Positions 47,176-59,800 of a DNA stretch of 64,000 bases are shown piece by piece. Numbering within the stretch: position 1 is the stretch's first letter; every line of letters begins with the position of its first letter. The notes beneath the pieces were generated by a model that was given only the letters and a program-made list of their open reading frames with translations, ran no database searches and was not told the origin of the DNA. The DNA comes from Apium graveolens (lineage: Eukaryota; Streptophyta; Magnoliopsida; Apiales; Apiaceae). Both the position numbers and the translations under genes were made by a program. The stretch lies in the NCBI RefSeq assembly GCF_009905375.1, contig NC_133652.1, positions 19,332,850 through 19,396,849 of the forward strand, written 5' to 3'.

Positions 47176-48093
47176 ACATTTAACATTAACTGTTGTAATT
47201 ATATCCATAGTACTAACAAAATCCCCACCCCTTCCCCTGCCAAATTTTTTTATTTAGCATAAATTTATAAAAAAACCAAAGAATAACTGGCACCTTTTTG
47301 AACGATTGACATCTATAAAAACTCTGAAGAACTGCTTAAAATCTTATGTTTTTTTAAGTTCGCTATGGTTTTTTCTTAATGTTTTTATGTTCTTATTCAA
47401 GTGAAAGCATGGATAACATATCTGTTTCATGATGCTCCCTTTCTTTTTCATGGTTGGCATGTGGTTTAGAATTATTAAACCACAATGCATACAATTGGTT
47501 TGTGCTCTTACTGAACAGTAAATTTCCTTTAATTGGTTTGTTTGAGCTCGGAACTAATGTGAAAGTTATCCTACTGTACATAAGTTAAACGTTTTATGAA
47601 TGTGTGCAAGAGATGTACAAATGTGTAATCTGTTTTTATTTACTGTTCTGCTTTTGCTTTGAAATATTGTGGAGCATCTAACTTGTGTTTAGTCTTCAAA
47701 TTTCTCAATTAAGACGATTAATTCTCTTTATGTTAGACCAGTTAAACATGGATCTTTGTGACCTTGTTAAAAAGTTTTTTTTCCTGCACTGGAGTATGTT
47801 TTCATATCTTCACAAATTTGTTAAAAACCAGTAGTTCAATTCATGTTACAAACAAAATAAACTTGTGTATTAGTTTAGGCCATTTATGTATCCCAGGTAC
47901 CGAACCCAAAAGTATTAGTGGATATAGTATGCCAAACTTTGAAAATTATATGCACGTAGATATGCCATATGTATAGTAAAATTGTAATCACTTGAATGAA
48001 CTGAACTGTTTCAAAAATAAAGTGTAATATACATGTAGATGTAGTATGTGACAGAATTGGTGTATACTATGTAGCATTTGAGTTGGTTTGTAA
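47176..48093. other. Intergenic DNA between the convergent genes, left part
   Basis: AT-rich with no supported ORF or RNA gene. Short open stretches on both strands show no motifs. Confidence 0.4.
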
Positions 48094-48297
48094 TAAAATT
48101 AGAGAAATGCTAGTCCCAAAAATGGTTTCCAAAACCGTTCCCGAATGGTGATGTGTCAACGTGTAATTAAATGTTTACTCATAAATGAAATAGGTCCTCA
48201 TATATTAATATGAATTTCACGAATTAAAAGATGACAATTGTCATTTTGAGAACGTTTTTGAATTTTTTTTGGATATGTAGCATTGCTTGTAAAATTA
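48094..48297. mobile_element. Small hAT-like MITE with 8-bp target duplication
   Basis: The direct repeat TAAAATTA flanks the unit at 48094-48101 and 48290-48297. The 188-bp body starts GAGAAATGCTAGTCCC and ends GTAGCATTGCTTG, giving imperfect terminal inverted repeats centred on AATGCTA. Inner AAAAACCGTTCCCG and GAGAACGTTTTTG segments are also complementary. An 8-bp duplication is what hAT transposases produce. There is no ORF. Confidence 0.65.
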
Positions 48298-48484
48298 TAT
48301 GTTGCACTTGTTCCATCCCATAATTCATGGCTTGCTTAATTTATTGTGGTTATTTGTTTGAACTTTTACTAGGAAATTACATATTATCATCTTATAATCT
48401 TAAGCATCTAATACATCTTATAATAGCTTAAATATACTTTTAACCGTGTAACTTTTATAATTGTTTTTAACTATATAATATATG

Positions 48485-48660
48485 TAAATTTAGGGTTGAG
48501 TATTCGGTCGGTTCGGTCAGAAATCAAACCGAATTGAATTAACCAAAAATCGAATTGCTGATTTTTTCATAACCGAATCGAACTTTTGTATATACCTAAT
48601 CGAAAACCGAACTGAATTATGTCGGTTTATTCGGTTCGGTTTGTGAAACCGAAATATTTA
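48485..48660. repeat. TCGGTTCGG-type iterated repeat patch
   Basis: Many variants of TCGGTTCGGTTT and its complement AACCGAA alternate over about 175 bp. Such short-motif patches occur in non-coding ends of plant hAT and Helitron elements, but no termini were found here. Confidence 0.45.
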
Positions 48661-50279
48661 AAAAATTATGTTTCTGCAAAATATAAATGAAGTTGTAAAT
48701 TGTTTTTCTTAAAGAAAATAAGATAAATTGAACTATTAGAGACCTGAGACCATAATATACACGACCGAATAAAAAAGAAACACAAAATAATTTTGAGATT
48801 TGAGATGCAAATTGAATTAAACATTACATGAATATATGATTCACAGCAACACAAACATTAAATATCAGTTTACAAAATAAAAGTCACAGCTATATGTTTT
48901 CATTAGTTCATTTCAGCTACACAAATCCAAGTCCAACAGAAAAGCTGTAGTTGTAATAATTAATGGTTTATTTTTAATGTCTATTTCATATTATAACTTG
49001 TGCTCGATCCTTATGCATGTAGGGGTCATAAATAGTATTTTAATTATGCTGTGTATATTATTTCATAGTTTATCAGTTAGTTAGTGACCCCGAATTTGGA
49101 GAGTATCATAAATTGGTATCAGAACTGCAAGTTATAGTCACTGATATAGATTTAGGAGTTGGGCTTATTTGAGTTATAAAAAGATCACACGAGATAAGTA
49201 TATGTCTAATCATATCGAGTTCAGTTCAAACTATCGGATATAGTCTTTGGTCATAAACTGTGATGTGATTCCAGGAGGAGTTTATGGAGGAGGATAGATT
49301 TGATGAGACTCGTTATTCGTTATTCTGGTGGATGAGTAGGACCTCTATCCCCTTTATTATTAAAGTTTCTGAGATTACATAATGTAATTAATCATTAAAG
49401 TTTGGTCCTACAAAAAGTCAGACAAGCTAAAAGACATGGGATGGAGGGAGTTTGTGAGATTGGAAGTGTAATTAAATTTGAATTAATGTGCAAAATTGGA
49501 TAATAAATAGGGATTTTCTATACGATAAATAGGAGAGGTGATTATTGAATTTCAGGACATGATTGGATGAGAAACTAATTATTGATTATTCGGGTCTTTT
49601 TAAAAAGTTGGTAAGAATTCAGTTGCATTTAGTTATTCCTGATTTTCATTAGAAACTAAGCTTAATCTTGAAAAAACCTGCTTAGTTAATTTGTTTCATT
49701 AATTTAAAATGCGAGGAGCAGCTACATCCCAAACCATCATTTTAATCTTATGCTTAACGGTGGGGTTTAAACATTAATGTTTCGTTTCATTATATTAACT
49801 ATATAACCGGCGGATCATTGACGCTAAAGCTTAATTCATTAATATACTAGAATCTCAGTTAATTACAAATATATATTTACACTTCCATGGTCAAGTTTCA
49901 GGAGCTCTGTACATGATGAGCTTTGCAATTCTCCTTGCACATAAGTTCAAAAACAGGACAGGAAGGCAATCTTTTAATAAATAATCGAATAGACAATATG
50001 TAATTAAATATAATACATTTTGTGCAATTTCCCGTCCTCATCTTCGAGTGCATGGCTTGATTTTCAACTCCCGTAGAAAATATGGACTGCTGGGACAATT
50101 TAGCAATGCAGTCCAAAATAATTTAGCATGTACAGATCCATGAATAAAGACTTGGTCTGTGGCGTCTCCCCAAAATAAAATATCATCCGACTCCCTTCTT
50201 CCCTGTATTTTCATCTGCTCAATCCAATGATTTATATAAGCAAAAATGGAAGAGTAATGGGATTGTATGAATTATAATG
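48661..50279. other. Intergenic DNA between the convergent genes, right part
   Basis: AT-rich. At 49110-49130 the plus strand reads TTGGTATCAGAACTGC, resembling an initiator-Met primer-binding site with one change, so a retrotransposon relic may follow to about 49570. The 3' UTR of the LysM gene should lie near 49860-50279. No other gene is visible. Confidence 0.4.
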
Positions 50280-52917
50280 CTAATCAACTGCAGTTTTGTT
50301 CCTTCTGCCTGTGAGCGGTTTTGGCAACCCATCGAAGATTGGTACTATAGTGGTTGCGGCTGAAAGGGCTTGGAGATCTGGCTTCAATCCCCAGTTTACT
50401 GTTGGCCAGATGGAGGAATTATTTTCCGAGTCCTGGAAATTAGGTGTACTATATGATTTCTTCACTCCACTCAAATTCTTAATCAAAGGAATATCCCCTA
50501 CAGCTGTAGATACAGCATTCTGCCCTACGGTTTCACCATTCGCCCCAGATAGAGCCCGGTTGACTGCGGCTTTGGCTCGGAGTGCTAAACCCTTTCCAGC
50601 AACAACTGAAAATCCATTGCTGCTGGTATCCTCCTTTAGCAACTTTTCAGGGGCACATATATTACTAAAGTCAGCTTCAGATTTCTGACGGCGCCTTGCT
50701 AGACTACTAGATTGCTTATCAGATTCTGGAACTAATACATCATCAGATTGTACAACACTCCCCAACTTAAAATCACTAGCTATGCTTTTACACTTCCTAT
50801 GACCACTTACAGGCCGATTCATGCAAGGTAGGGGTTTACTAAATGGTCCATCTTTCACGCAATGAGATCCATCTGAATCAGTTTTTTCATCTAATGACGT
50901 AAGATTATAATATCCTCGTAAACTGTGCATGGCTGGGGAAATGCCCTGATCAGGAGAATGCATCTTCAATGATTGCAAGGAAGCAAATAAATCAGAATGT
51001 CGTCGTCCAGGAGGAGTTTGTTCAGAGCTTCATGATCAACATAAAAGATTTTTCAAGTTGGGCAAATACAAATAGTGGAATTGCATGTACTAAAAAAACA
51101 AAGCAGTTTTTTGGATAGACTACATTTCACCGAGTAAAGAGCATATTATTTTCACAACACGGCACATTAATTTTCATTGCTTACTATACACTTCCTGGTC
51201 AAAACTAAACATCTATCTATACAAGCCAATAAAAAAGAGGAATATCAAATTTGGCCACTACAAATCCAAATCATAGTAACATGTAACATAAAGGAACATA
51301 TTGCAGGTTCTCATTGCTTAACACACACTTCTGTAATCGAGAGCCATGATAAAATTTTCATGTGCAATCGAGATATGATCATATATGAAGCCTTTATAAC
51401 CTTTAGCAATATCGTAACAACCAATTCTGAAGAAATCTATGAGAATAATTTAAACAATAATATGAAGATTGCATACCTTTATCCTTACATGTTACTATAA
51501 CCTCTCGAGTCTATGACAACATCGGTATTCATTACACATAAAATTAGTTCGTTACAAATATCAAGGCATAGAAGATCCTCAATGTGAAAGGTATAAAACA
51601 GTGGTGACGAGTGTATAATCTACGAACTGGTACTCTTAATAGGGGCCAGTAAGACAAGGATCAGTCTTTACATTTATCACTGCATTGACAACTTAAATTT
51701 TATCCATTATCAATGTTACTACTTTTTAACAGCATTTCTCGGTTATCATATTTATAAGGCATCCCGTACATAGGGCATACACATGCAGCAGCATCTAAAT
51801 CCATCCTATGCACCATCTATATTTAGGCCTTTCCATTTTGACAACAATATAACATCCAGATTTTCTGCTCGACATCAAGTTGATAAAAACTAAAGGCTTA
51901 AACGGTGCCAAATGCAAGCGTGCGCACATACACATTTTCAATTAAAAAATTAAAAGAAAGAATAGGCAATCCTCAGCGTCCGCACATACACACATTTATA
52001 AATAAGAATAAAAAAGAAAGAATAGGCAACCCTCTCTGTTTCACAACATAATTTGATATTTGAACATGTTATACCAGAGGGGTGACCTGCGGTATTTATT
52101 TGGCCATCGAGCAGTAGAGTTATTACACTATCAGTCTATCACAGTATCACTAATACAAGGTTTATTACTGACCAACAAGTACCACATTACTGTATTAAAA
52201 TGTATATAATTGTACTCGAGAGGAACAACAAAGCACTATTTTACACTTAAAATGTTATTTTTATCGTACCTTTGTGCATCAGTTTCGTTTGTTACAAGGG
52301 GAGACGGAGGATGCCTTCCTGGTAATGGTATATAAAGAGTCTTGAGAGCAAACATTTGAACATCTGACACCAAACCATTTAGCTTCTTCACGTCAGAAAC
52401 CTGATATATCATAGCATTTGTCAAGGGCGTTTATCGACCATTTCAGGCATTGAAAACAATACTTGGAGTACTCGCATACATATACATAGTAATAATTTTA
52501 CCAGAACTTACACAAAACAAACTCGAGAGTCAGAAACACGAATAATTAGCTTAATTAAAATCACGGAATTATACGGTACAACAAAATAACAAAACAATGC
52601 AGCATGCTTAACACATTCGCCAGCGACATCAGTATCATTTTTTTACAAATTTAATTAATTATTCACAGGAATGTAATTAAAGGCAATATTATCACCTCAA
52701 CTCCATATTTAATTGCAACACCAGCTAATGTGTCGAACCTCGAAACAGTATGTTCAATGTAATTACCACCGGCACCATACGAGCAGGAAGAAATAGGCAA
52801 TGGAGCTGACGAAACTGAATAAAGCTTATTTGACGGTGACGATGATGACAGTGGCGAATCAAATGATCGATAATCATTGTATCCGTGTCGTCCATTTCTT
52901 CTCAATTGTTGTGTCAT
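50280..52917 (-). CDS. LysM-domain protein, 366 aa, three exons
   Basis: Minus-strand exons 52917-52696 (222 nt), 52400-52270 (131 nt) and 51027-50280 (748 nt) give 1101 nt ending in TAG. Introns have GTGATA/ATCAG and GTACGA/GAAG borders. A serine-rich N-terminus (residues 1-50) is followed by one LysM domain (about 54-100, IEHTVSRFDTLAGVAIKYGVEVSDV, then LNGL, LKTLYIPLP). A disordered serine/lysine-rich tail ends in a WGLKPDLQ..FDGLPKPLTGRRNK segment. There is no signal peptide or transmembrane helix, so it is probably intracellular, unlike LysM receptor kinases. Arabidopsis has a small family of such LysM proteins of unknown role (for example At5g08200). The gene converges on the HUA2-type gene. 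Confidence 0.9.
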
Positions 52918-53400
52918 TTCGGTATGTACAAACCCTAACTCAATTTCTCTATATATACAATCTCCCTCTCTCTCTCTCCCCCCCCCTCTCTGTCTCTCTC
53001 TCTCTCCTATCTCCCCCTCTCTGTTCCTCTCTCTCTCTCTCTATCCTATCTCCCCCTTTCTGTTCCTCTCTCCCTCCCTCCCGCTCTCTCTCTCTCTCTG
53101 TGTTTTGAATGTGGAAGCACCAATTCGATTAAAAATGTGAAATTACATGATGAATAAGATGAATTGTGAATGTAAATGTGTGTTTAAGATCTGAAAGATC
53201 AAAACTTGAGGTGTTTTTGATGAAGAATAGATACAATTGTGTGTATAGAGGAAGAAATTCAAATATCTGGTGAAGGAATCATTGTTCTGGTGTCTCTGTT
53301 AATTGGTGTATGTATAAATATAGATACACACACAATATAGCATAAACAAAGAGGATTTGGTGAGTAAAGGAAAGAGGAAAAAGAGAATGGTGGTGATGGT
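52918..53400 (-). promoter_or_regulatory. 5' UTR and promoter of the LysM gene, with a GA/CT microsatellite
   Basis: A plus-strand CT-rich run (52961-53100), hence GA-rich in the transcript, lies 45-180 bases upstream of the ATG. A TATA-like TATATTTATAC (minus strand) is at about 53311-53323. Two short upstream ORFs occur in the presumed leader: ATG-TAA at about 53148 and a seven-codon frame starting at about 53280. The transcription start is inferred only from the TATA position. Confidence 0.5.
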
Positions 53401-53514
53401 GTTTGTTCTAGCCTTTTCTTTTCTTTTGTAAATTTGTTATTTATTATTTCAATATTTTGAATGTGTCTCGTATTTTTTATTTTAAATTATTGCAGCTAGA
53501 AGCTTAGGAACTAG

Positions 53515-54235
53515 ATATGTAAAAAAAACCCACCCGGCTGGGTTTTATCCGGACTTTAAAAAATCCGGGTTTTTCTAAAACGGATCGGGCCGGATTTTTT
53601 TAAAAATTGGGTCGAGTTGACCGGACTTTCTAAGAAATATAAGGCTCGTTTTAGGCCCGCGGGCCAGGCCGGATCGGGCCGAACCGGGATTTATCTGGAC
53701 TTTTTATTACATATTAAAAAAATATTTTAATATTTTATAACTCAAATTATGAGTAGTTAATATATCAGAGAAAATAATATCTTAATATATCAGATAGAGT
53801 AGTTTAGACACCGTAATAAATAATTATTTTTAATATAATATATAAATAATCATATATATTTTAATTGTTTCTAATTTATGATTTATTATTTTAAAAATCA
53901 TAAAAAATATTGTATATTTTCAAATTTTATAATAAAAATCGGTTTTTTAATCGGGCTTTTTAAAAATCCCGGACTTTTATCAAGGCCGAACCAGGCTTTT
54001 ATCCGAACTTTTTTCGATCCGGACTTTTTTAAATCCGAACTTTTATCCGGGCTTTTTGGGATTCAGGCCGGGCCGGATTTTTGAGAAAAAATGAGGCTCA
54101 TTTAAGGCCCGCGGGTCGGGCCGAACCGGACCGGATTTTTTTCCGGATCGGGCTTTTCTGGCTTTTTTCCAAATCAAATCGGATCGGATTTCAGATTTCG
54201 GATTTTTTTGAACATCTATGGCGAGAACTCTAGTT
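53515..54235. repeat. CCGG/GGGCC-rich iterated repeat, possibly a non-autonomous hAT-like element
   Basis: Variants of ATCCGGACTTTT, ATCGGGCC, GGCCCGCGGG and their complements recur on both sides of an AT-rich core (53700-53940). The ends look like imperfect inverted repeats: TAGATATGTAAAAAAAACCC on the left and, reversed, TAGATGTTCAAAAAAATCC on the right. I could not find a matching direct target duplication. Open frames across it are translations of the repeat. Confidence 0.5.
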
Positions 54236-55277
54236 CCTACCTCCATTGCTTTCTTAATTTTGGGTTTTAACTTTTTATAAATATTGGCCTATAAGCCTGT
54301 GATGCAAGGATTGAATATTATTTTTTTAATAATATTTAAATTTTTTCTTGATTCATTAATTATTTTATTATATTATAATTTGAAATATTAAAATTAATTT
54401 TGGAAGTGTTTGCTTTCCTACAAAAGAGGTAAGAAAAAGTTGAGTGTGTTTTGAAATTAAGTTAGACAATAATTCGTAAATTTATAGTTATATTAGATAG
54501 ATGATTTATTATTTTTAATAAATTATATTTGTTTAAACTTTATTTTGGAAGATGTAAAAATACTTACTTTTTTGGGAATACGTTAACTAACCGACCAAAC
54601 GAAATCATATTTCGCTTATAGTAGTATAGTATAAATAGATTTTAACTTAAAAAAATTGATAAACATGCATTTTTTTTAATTATTCAAATATTATATATTT
54701 TTTTAAAAAAGTTATTAAAATAATGTTTGAAAATCACTTTTTGGTACACCATAAAATACTAGTTTCTTGAAAGGGTAATTAAAGAAACCTTAACAATAAT
54801 TTTTCCGAATAAAGTATCCTAAACAATAATTCTTGCTCTTATAAAACTAAAGTTGCTAGGGATTTTCATCAGGTTGCTTCGGTGGTCGGGGATACGACTA
54901 TCAATGGATCGGATCAGTCATGATCTATATCCTGATCCGTTTATATTTACCGGATTCAGATCAGATTAGAACCAATTTTTTTATAACATGATCCATATCC
55001 GGATCTGTTAGGATCACTGGATTTCGAATCGAAGTTCTGATCCATTTATATTTAGCAAAATAATTTACTTAATTATATTTTGCAAAACTGAAAACTAATT
55101 TAAGTGTCTTTAAATAAGCATTAGATAGTGGTACTACAGGCTGAGCTGTAACAAATAAATCAAAAACAAGCTAGGACACAAGAGCAGAACGGGCTTTACG
55201 GGGAGTTTCCCCATTTATTTTCCTAGGGCCTCCAATAATATAGGGGCCTCCAATATATATATACATACATGTAGTAT
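54236..55277. other. AT-rich intergenic DNA with a GGATC-rich patch
   Basis: 54895-55045 repeats GGATCGGATCAG-like and TGATCCATATCCGGATC strings. No gene is supported. The DNA just before the copia B LTR contains a duplicated GGGCCTCCAATA (about 55225 and 55243). Confidence 0.4.
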
Positions 55278-56604
55278 TGTTAGGTCTCAATATGTTTGTA
55301 GAAGGGGGATTGAATACAAACAATACCGTTTAATCGAATAAAATGCGGAATAAAAATGTGAAACAAAATTCAAGTTAAATAAAATTATGATTAAACTTGA
55401 AAGGTGTTACAACAACGGTATCGTTTACAAGGGATTAATCTCAAATCAATTATAACAAATCTAGAATAAATTCAACATGAACTTTTTCTATTTTTGCAAT
55501 AAAAAATCAAATGCTATAAGCGATTTGAGATTAAGTTCTAGAGATTTTGATCCGCTAGATTGTTACACAAGAACAAGATAAATAATTCTAGTGGTTTGGA
55601 TTTAACTTTACAATCTAGAATTTTGATCTTGATTAAAGCAGATGAAAGATGAAATAATTTGCTTTTGTTTCTGCTGTGTTCTTGACTTGTGTGTTCTGTA
55701 TGATAATTGCATGAATGTCTTCTGCTGCTTCTTTTAATCCAACAGTCGAGTAGAATGTACTGGCATGACAATCTCTTTGAGTTGGCAAGACAATCAGAAT
55801 GAACTAGCAAGACTTTCGGTATGACTATCAATTGTCATACCGATTGTCATAGTAGTTCAAAATCAGATTGTCTTACTGAATTAATAAAAGATTTTAATGT
55901 AATAAAAAATCTGATAAGACAATCCTTTTGAATTAGCATGACTTTCGGTATGACTATTGATTGTCATACCGATTGTCATACTAATACAATCAGTTGTCTT
56001 TATGAATTAATAACAGATTTTAAATCAATTAAAATCCTGAAAAACCTTAATATTAATTCTGAATTAATTAATCAATTAATTCAATTAATCAATAAATTAA
56101 TCTTTGCAGATATAAATTATTTTCTTAATTAAATTATATGACTTAATTAATTAATAGAGAATTAATACTAATCTTGAGCAGCATTCATTCTTCTGAATAT
56201 CTTCTGAAAATCACTGAAATTATGAATCAATTCCACCACTTCAATGTTGACACTCGATGTACTGTCTGGTTCATGAGTGACTAACTTCCGTGACGTTTCT
56301 TCATGTCTTGACTTTGATTTTCTTCAGACTAAATCCTTGTAATTACTTGATACCCTGACGAGATCTCTGTCACTTGATTAAATCCACAATCTTGATTTAT
56401 ATCACTGAGGCTTGATCAATTTCTTGAGCTTCTTCCAGTGAATTAAGTCTTCAAGTCTGTAGATGAATAATGTTTCTTAACCCTTTGACAGATGTTACTC
56501 TGTGAGATCTCTCTGACGATAGATCCACTATTTACTTATTACATTCTTATTTGAGTTGAGTTAAATCCTCGAATAAACAAATAGGCTATGACATATGCCT
56601 TTCA
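55278..56604 (-). mobile_element. 3' LTR of copia element B (1327 bp)
   Basis: Left edge TGTTAGGTCTC at 55278. Right edge ...GCCTTTCA at 56604, next to the polypurine tract. Contains AGAAGGGGGATTGAAT near its left end, shared with copia A. Two palindromic units with CCGATTGTCATA (55801-55858 and 55931-55986) lie inside it, and related units recur at 60770-61158. The second LTR lies beyond the window, so the length rests on boundary signals only. Confidence 0.75.
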
Positions 56605-56617
56605 ATCTCCCCCTATT
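56605..56617 (-). other. Polypurine tract of copia element B
   Basis: Minus strand AATAGGGGGAGAT directly before the LTR start TGAAAGGC. It is the usual copia/Sirevirus arrangement and sets the inner LTR boundary. Confidence 0.8.
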
Positions 56618-56866
56618 TGCTTGTTAGACAATAACAACAAATACCTAGAGGATAACTCAACTAACAAATAAGAAAAAGATATAAACAGTAATGCAAAGTA
56701 AATAGCAGAAAAGTTCTGGATTATATTTAACATTTTCCAGATTCCAAAAGAAATTTACAAGTGAATACAAGATAGATGTTCCTCTAGCCTGAACAAATAA
56801 CTACATTAGTCTATCTTGATTCATAAAGCTCTAATCATATTACATTGAGTTTTGAGCTAATTGACT

Positions 56867-59800
56867 TCAGTTGTCTTCTCTTCTGACTTCACCTTCTTCT
56901 AAATCTTGAAGCAACTCTTTGTCAAACACACGATCCTTTTCTGAAGTGAAGCTTGCTGGTCTGACTGGTTGAACTCCAACTGACTTCAGCTTATTCTTGA
57001 TCTGATTGTACCTTTTAATATTCTTTTCACAATAAGCTTGAATCAAATCAGCAGCTTGAGTCTTCAACATGGATGAGTATCCAGCAGTTCTTAAATGATG
57101 TTCCATCCAGACCAGATGTTTAGCTGAGTAGTCTTTAAGAGATTGTACATCTAGCTGACAGATTTGAAGACAATCAGACTTAAAGAATCTCACCTGATGA
57201 GGATTGTTGACCACTTGAGGACTAGCCCTGCTGGCAAACTCTTTAAGCCTTTCTCGAAGAACTTCATTCAATTCTGAGCTTCTTTTTACCTTGTTGAGAA
57301 GAACCCAAGTCTCTGAAAAAGAACGATTCTCAAACAGATGAAGTGACACCTTGAAAGATCCTTCACTCTGACAATATACAAAAATGCTCATCTCATTTAG
57401 GGATCTGTCAAAAGCAGTTGTGATCCTTGAGACTTCAGTCTTGATAGCATTCATGTACATGTCATTGTTAGGATTTGAGATTTCCAGCTTGTCAAGAAGA
57501 TGTAGGAACTGCCTATCATTGTTAGTGCTCAACTGAGGCATATCAAGTACTCTCCTAGCTTCATCCCATTTTTCACCAATCTTCAGTCTGACATCTCTTC
57601 TCCTTTCTTGAGCCTTAATGTCATGAAGACGTTGCTTTTGAAGAGTTTCTGTTCTTTGTATGTCTTTCCTCATGTCAATAATCTGGGAGACCTTTTTGAG
57701 TTCAGCTTCTTTTCTTTTCATCTCTGACTGCTGCTGCTGAAACTCTTTCTCAAAGATAGGATCCACTGTAGCTTCCTCTTCCCATTCTCCAAAATCATTT
57801 TCCTCTTCAGCTTCAAATAAACCATCTTTATCTTCCAAGACTGGTTCAGTGGGAATGTCAAAAATATCAAAATCATCATGTTCTCCACTGTAGTAGACAT
57901 CATCAGCCTTTCCTTTGTCTCCAGCAGAGGTATCTTTTTCTTTCCCCTTTCCACTACTCTCTTTCTTCTCCCCCTTAGTTGAGGGATCCTCTACGGATTT
58001 TCCCTTAGATCCTCCATGACCTCTATCACCTCCCGAGCCTGAGCCTCCACCAGACGACCCTTCAAAGTAAGTCCTTTGTTCTTCATTGGGACAGTGAGAA
58101 TTTTTGATCATGTAGTACAGGTGCTTCATCCCTTCATTCAGATGTTCCATACCTATCTCTATCTTCAGAAATCTGGAGGAATCCAGTGAATGATTCATTT
58201 CAACCAAATCTTCAAGAGAAGTCATCATTGTATGTAGAGAGCAGAAGTTAGAAATGTCATCAGCTGATAAAGTTGGAGTTTCCTGAATGGAATTGAGCTT
58301 TGGTGTGACAGTGTTCTTGAGATCTGAGATATCATTCCTTATGAGTGCCAACTGATTGTTGACAGAGGTGGAAGAAGAAGACCGTTCAACCACTTGTGCT
58401 TTGAATGATTGAGCCTCAGCTTGGCTTTTAGCAAGTTCTTCTTTTAGAGCAGCAATTTGAGCTAACAGGTTTTCAGTATCTGTGTCTGTGTGTGCTCTCA
58501 CCTGAATTTCACTCGTGTTTGGTTCACTCACCTCACGTGCTTGTGTTTCTCTCAATATAATTGCTCGTAAGGAGTCTTCCTGTTGCTGTTCTTCTATACC
58601 TGCAGTTAAAATCACCCTAGCCTCTTCAAGAGAGGTCAGTGGTGGTGCAATGGGAATTCGCGAGTCCCGGTCCTCAGTCAAACCTATCATTTCATGTGAA
58701 ATAGATGTCTGAATTGCTTCAGGGATAGATTGACCGAGTTGCCCTCCACTTTCCCAGATAAATCTGTGAGTGGAGAATCCCGTCAGGGAGCCAGAGGTGT
58801 TTGATCTGGGAGGGGAGAAAATGACTCTATTAAGGGTGGATGAGAGTCAGATTTTCCCTCAGAAGCATGTGACTGCTCTTCTGCCGTAACTATGGCAGGC
58901 ACTATAACAGACTCTATGTGCACTCCTTGCTCTGTGTCCTGAGTATCATCTGTGGGTATGTATGGTTCCATTGTGAGTAATGGAATTGTGCTTGACTCAG
59001 TACAAGATGCCATGACCCTATGGTGAATTTCAATAGATTCATCCTGTTGAGAGAATGTCTCTAGTAACTGTTCATTGGCCATTTCAAAGTCCATGTCCTG
59101 TTGGGAGGACAAGGATGGGCTTTCAGATGCCTCAGTATAAGTTCTTCTTTTCTTTGGAGGAGGCAGAGCTGAGGGTTCACTCACATTTAACAATGCACTA
59201 CTTCCTATTAATCTTCTGGGTAACATTTTAGACAGTGGGGGAGAGGTTGAGATAGGTTGTGACTCTGTGTTTGGCTCTATGACCTGGGATTGAAGCTGTG
59301 ATTCTACAACTTCATGGTCAGTCCTATCGACCACTGGGGGTCTTTCAACAGAAGTAGGAATGGAGTGAGAGTGAGGAATTACTACCTGTAATGGAAGAGC
59401 ATCTAATGTTGGAGGAGCCTGGGTGGCTTAAACCACTGGAGGTTGAGGTTACTGTTCATGACCGGGAAGATTGAAAATAGGTAAGGGAATATAAGTGGCC
59501 ATGAAAGCAGATACAAGTACTGGAACTTGCATGAATTTGAAGGTTGTGTCTTGGCGGGTGTAAATCTTTTTGCTTACTGGAGGGGGTTCGGTTACTGCAG
59601 AGTTAGCAAAAAGGGCTTTGTGCTCAGGTGTGAGAAGATGATCTGCTATAAGCATGAGAAAACGAGCATAGTAACATGATACCCTACGATTTATAGAATG
59701 ATCACGTAAAGCAGTAGTGAGACGTCTCAAGAGAATGGGAAAAAGTAGTTTGCCAAAATTGATCCTTTGATTGAAAACAACCACAAGACCAATATACTGC

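Noticed and set aside
52800..53140. Two plus-strand open frames of 87-102 codons rich in Leu/Ser/Pro
   Set aside because: They are translations of the CT microsatellite opposite the LysM leader; no protein motif.
54043..54246. Minus-strand 67-codon basic frame
   Set aside because: Translation of the CCGG/GGGCC word repeats with no protein-like conservation.
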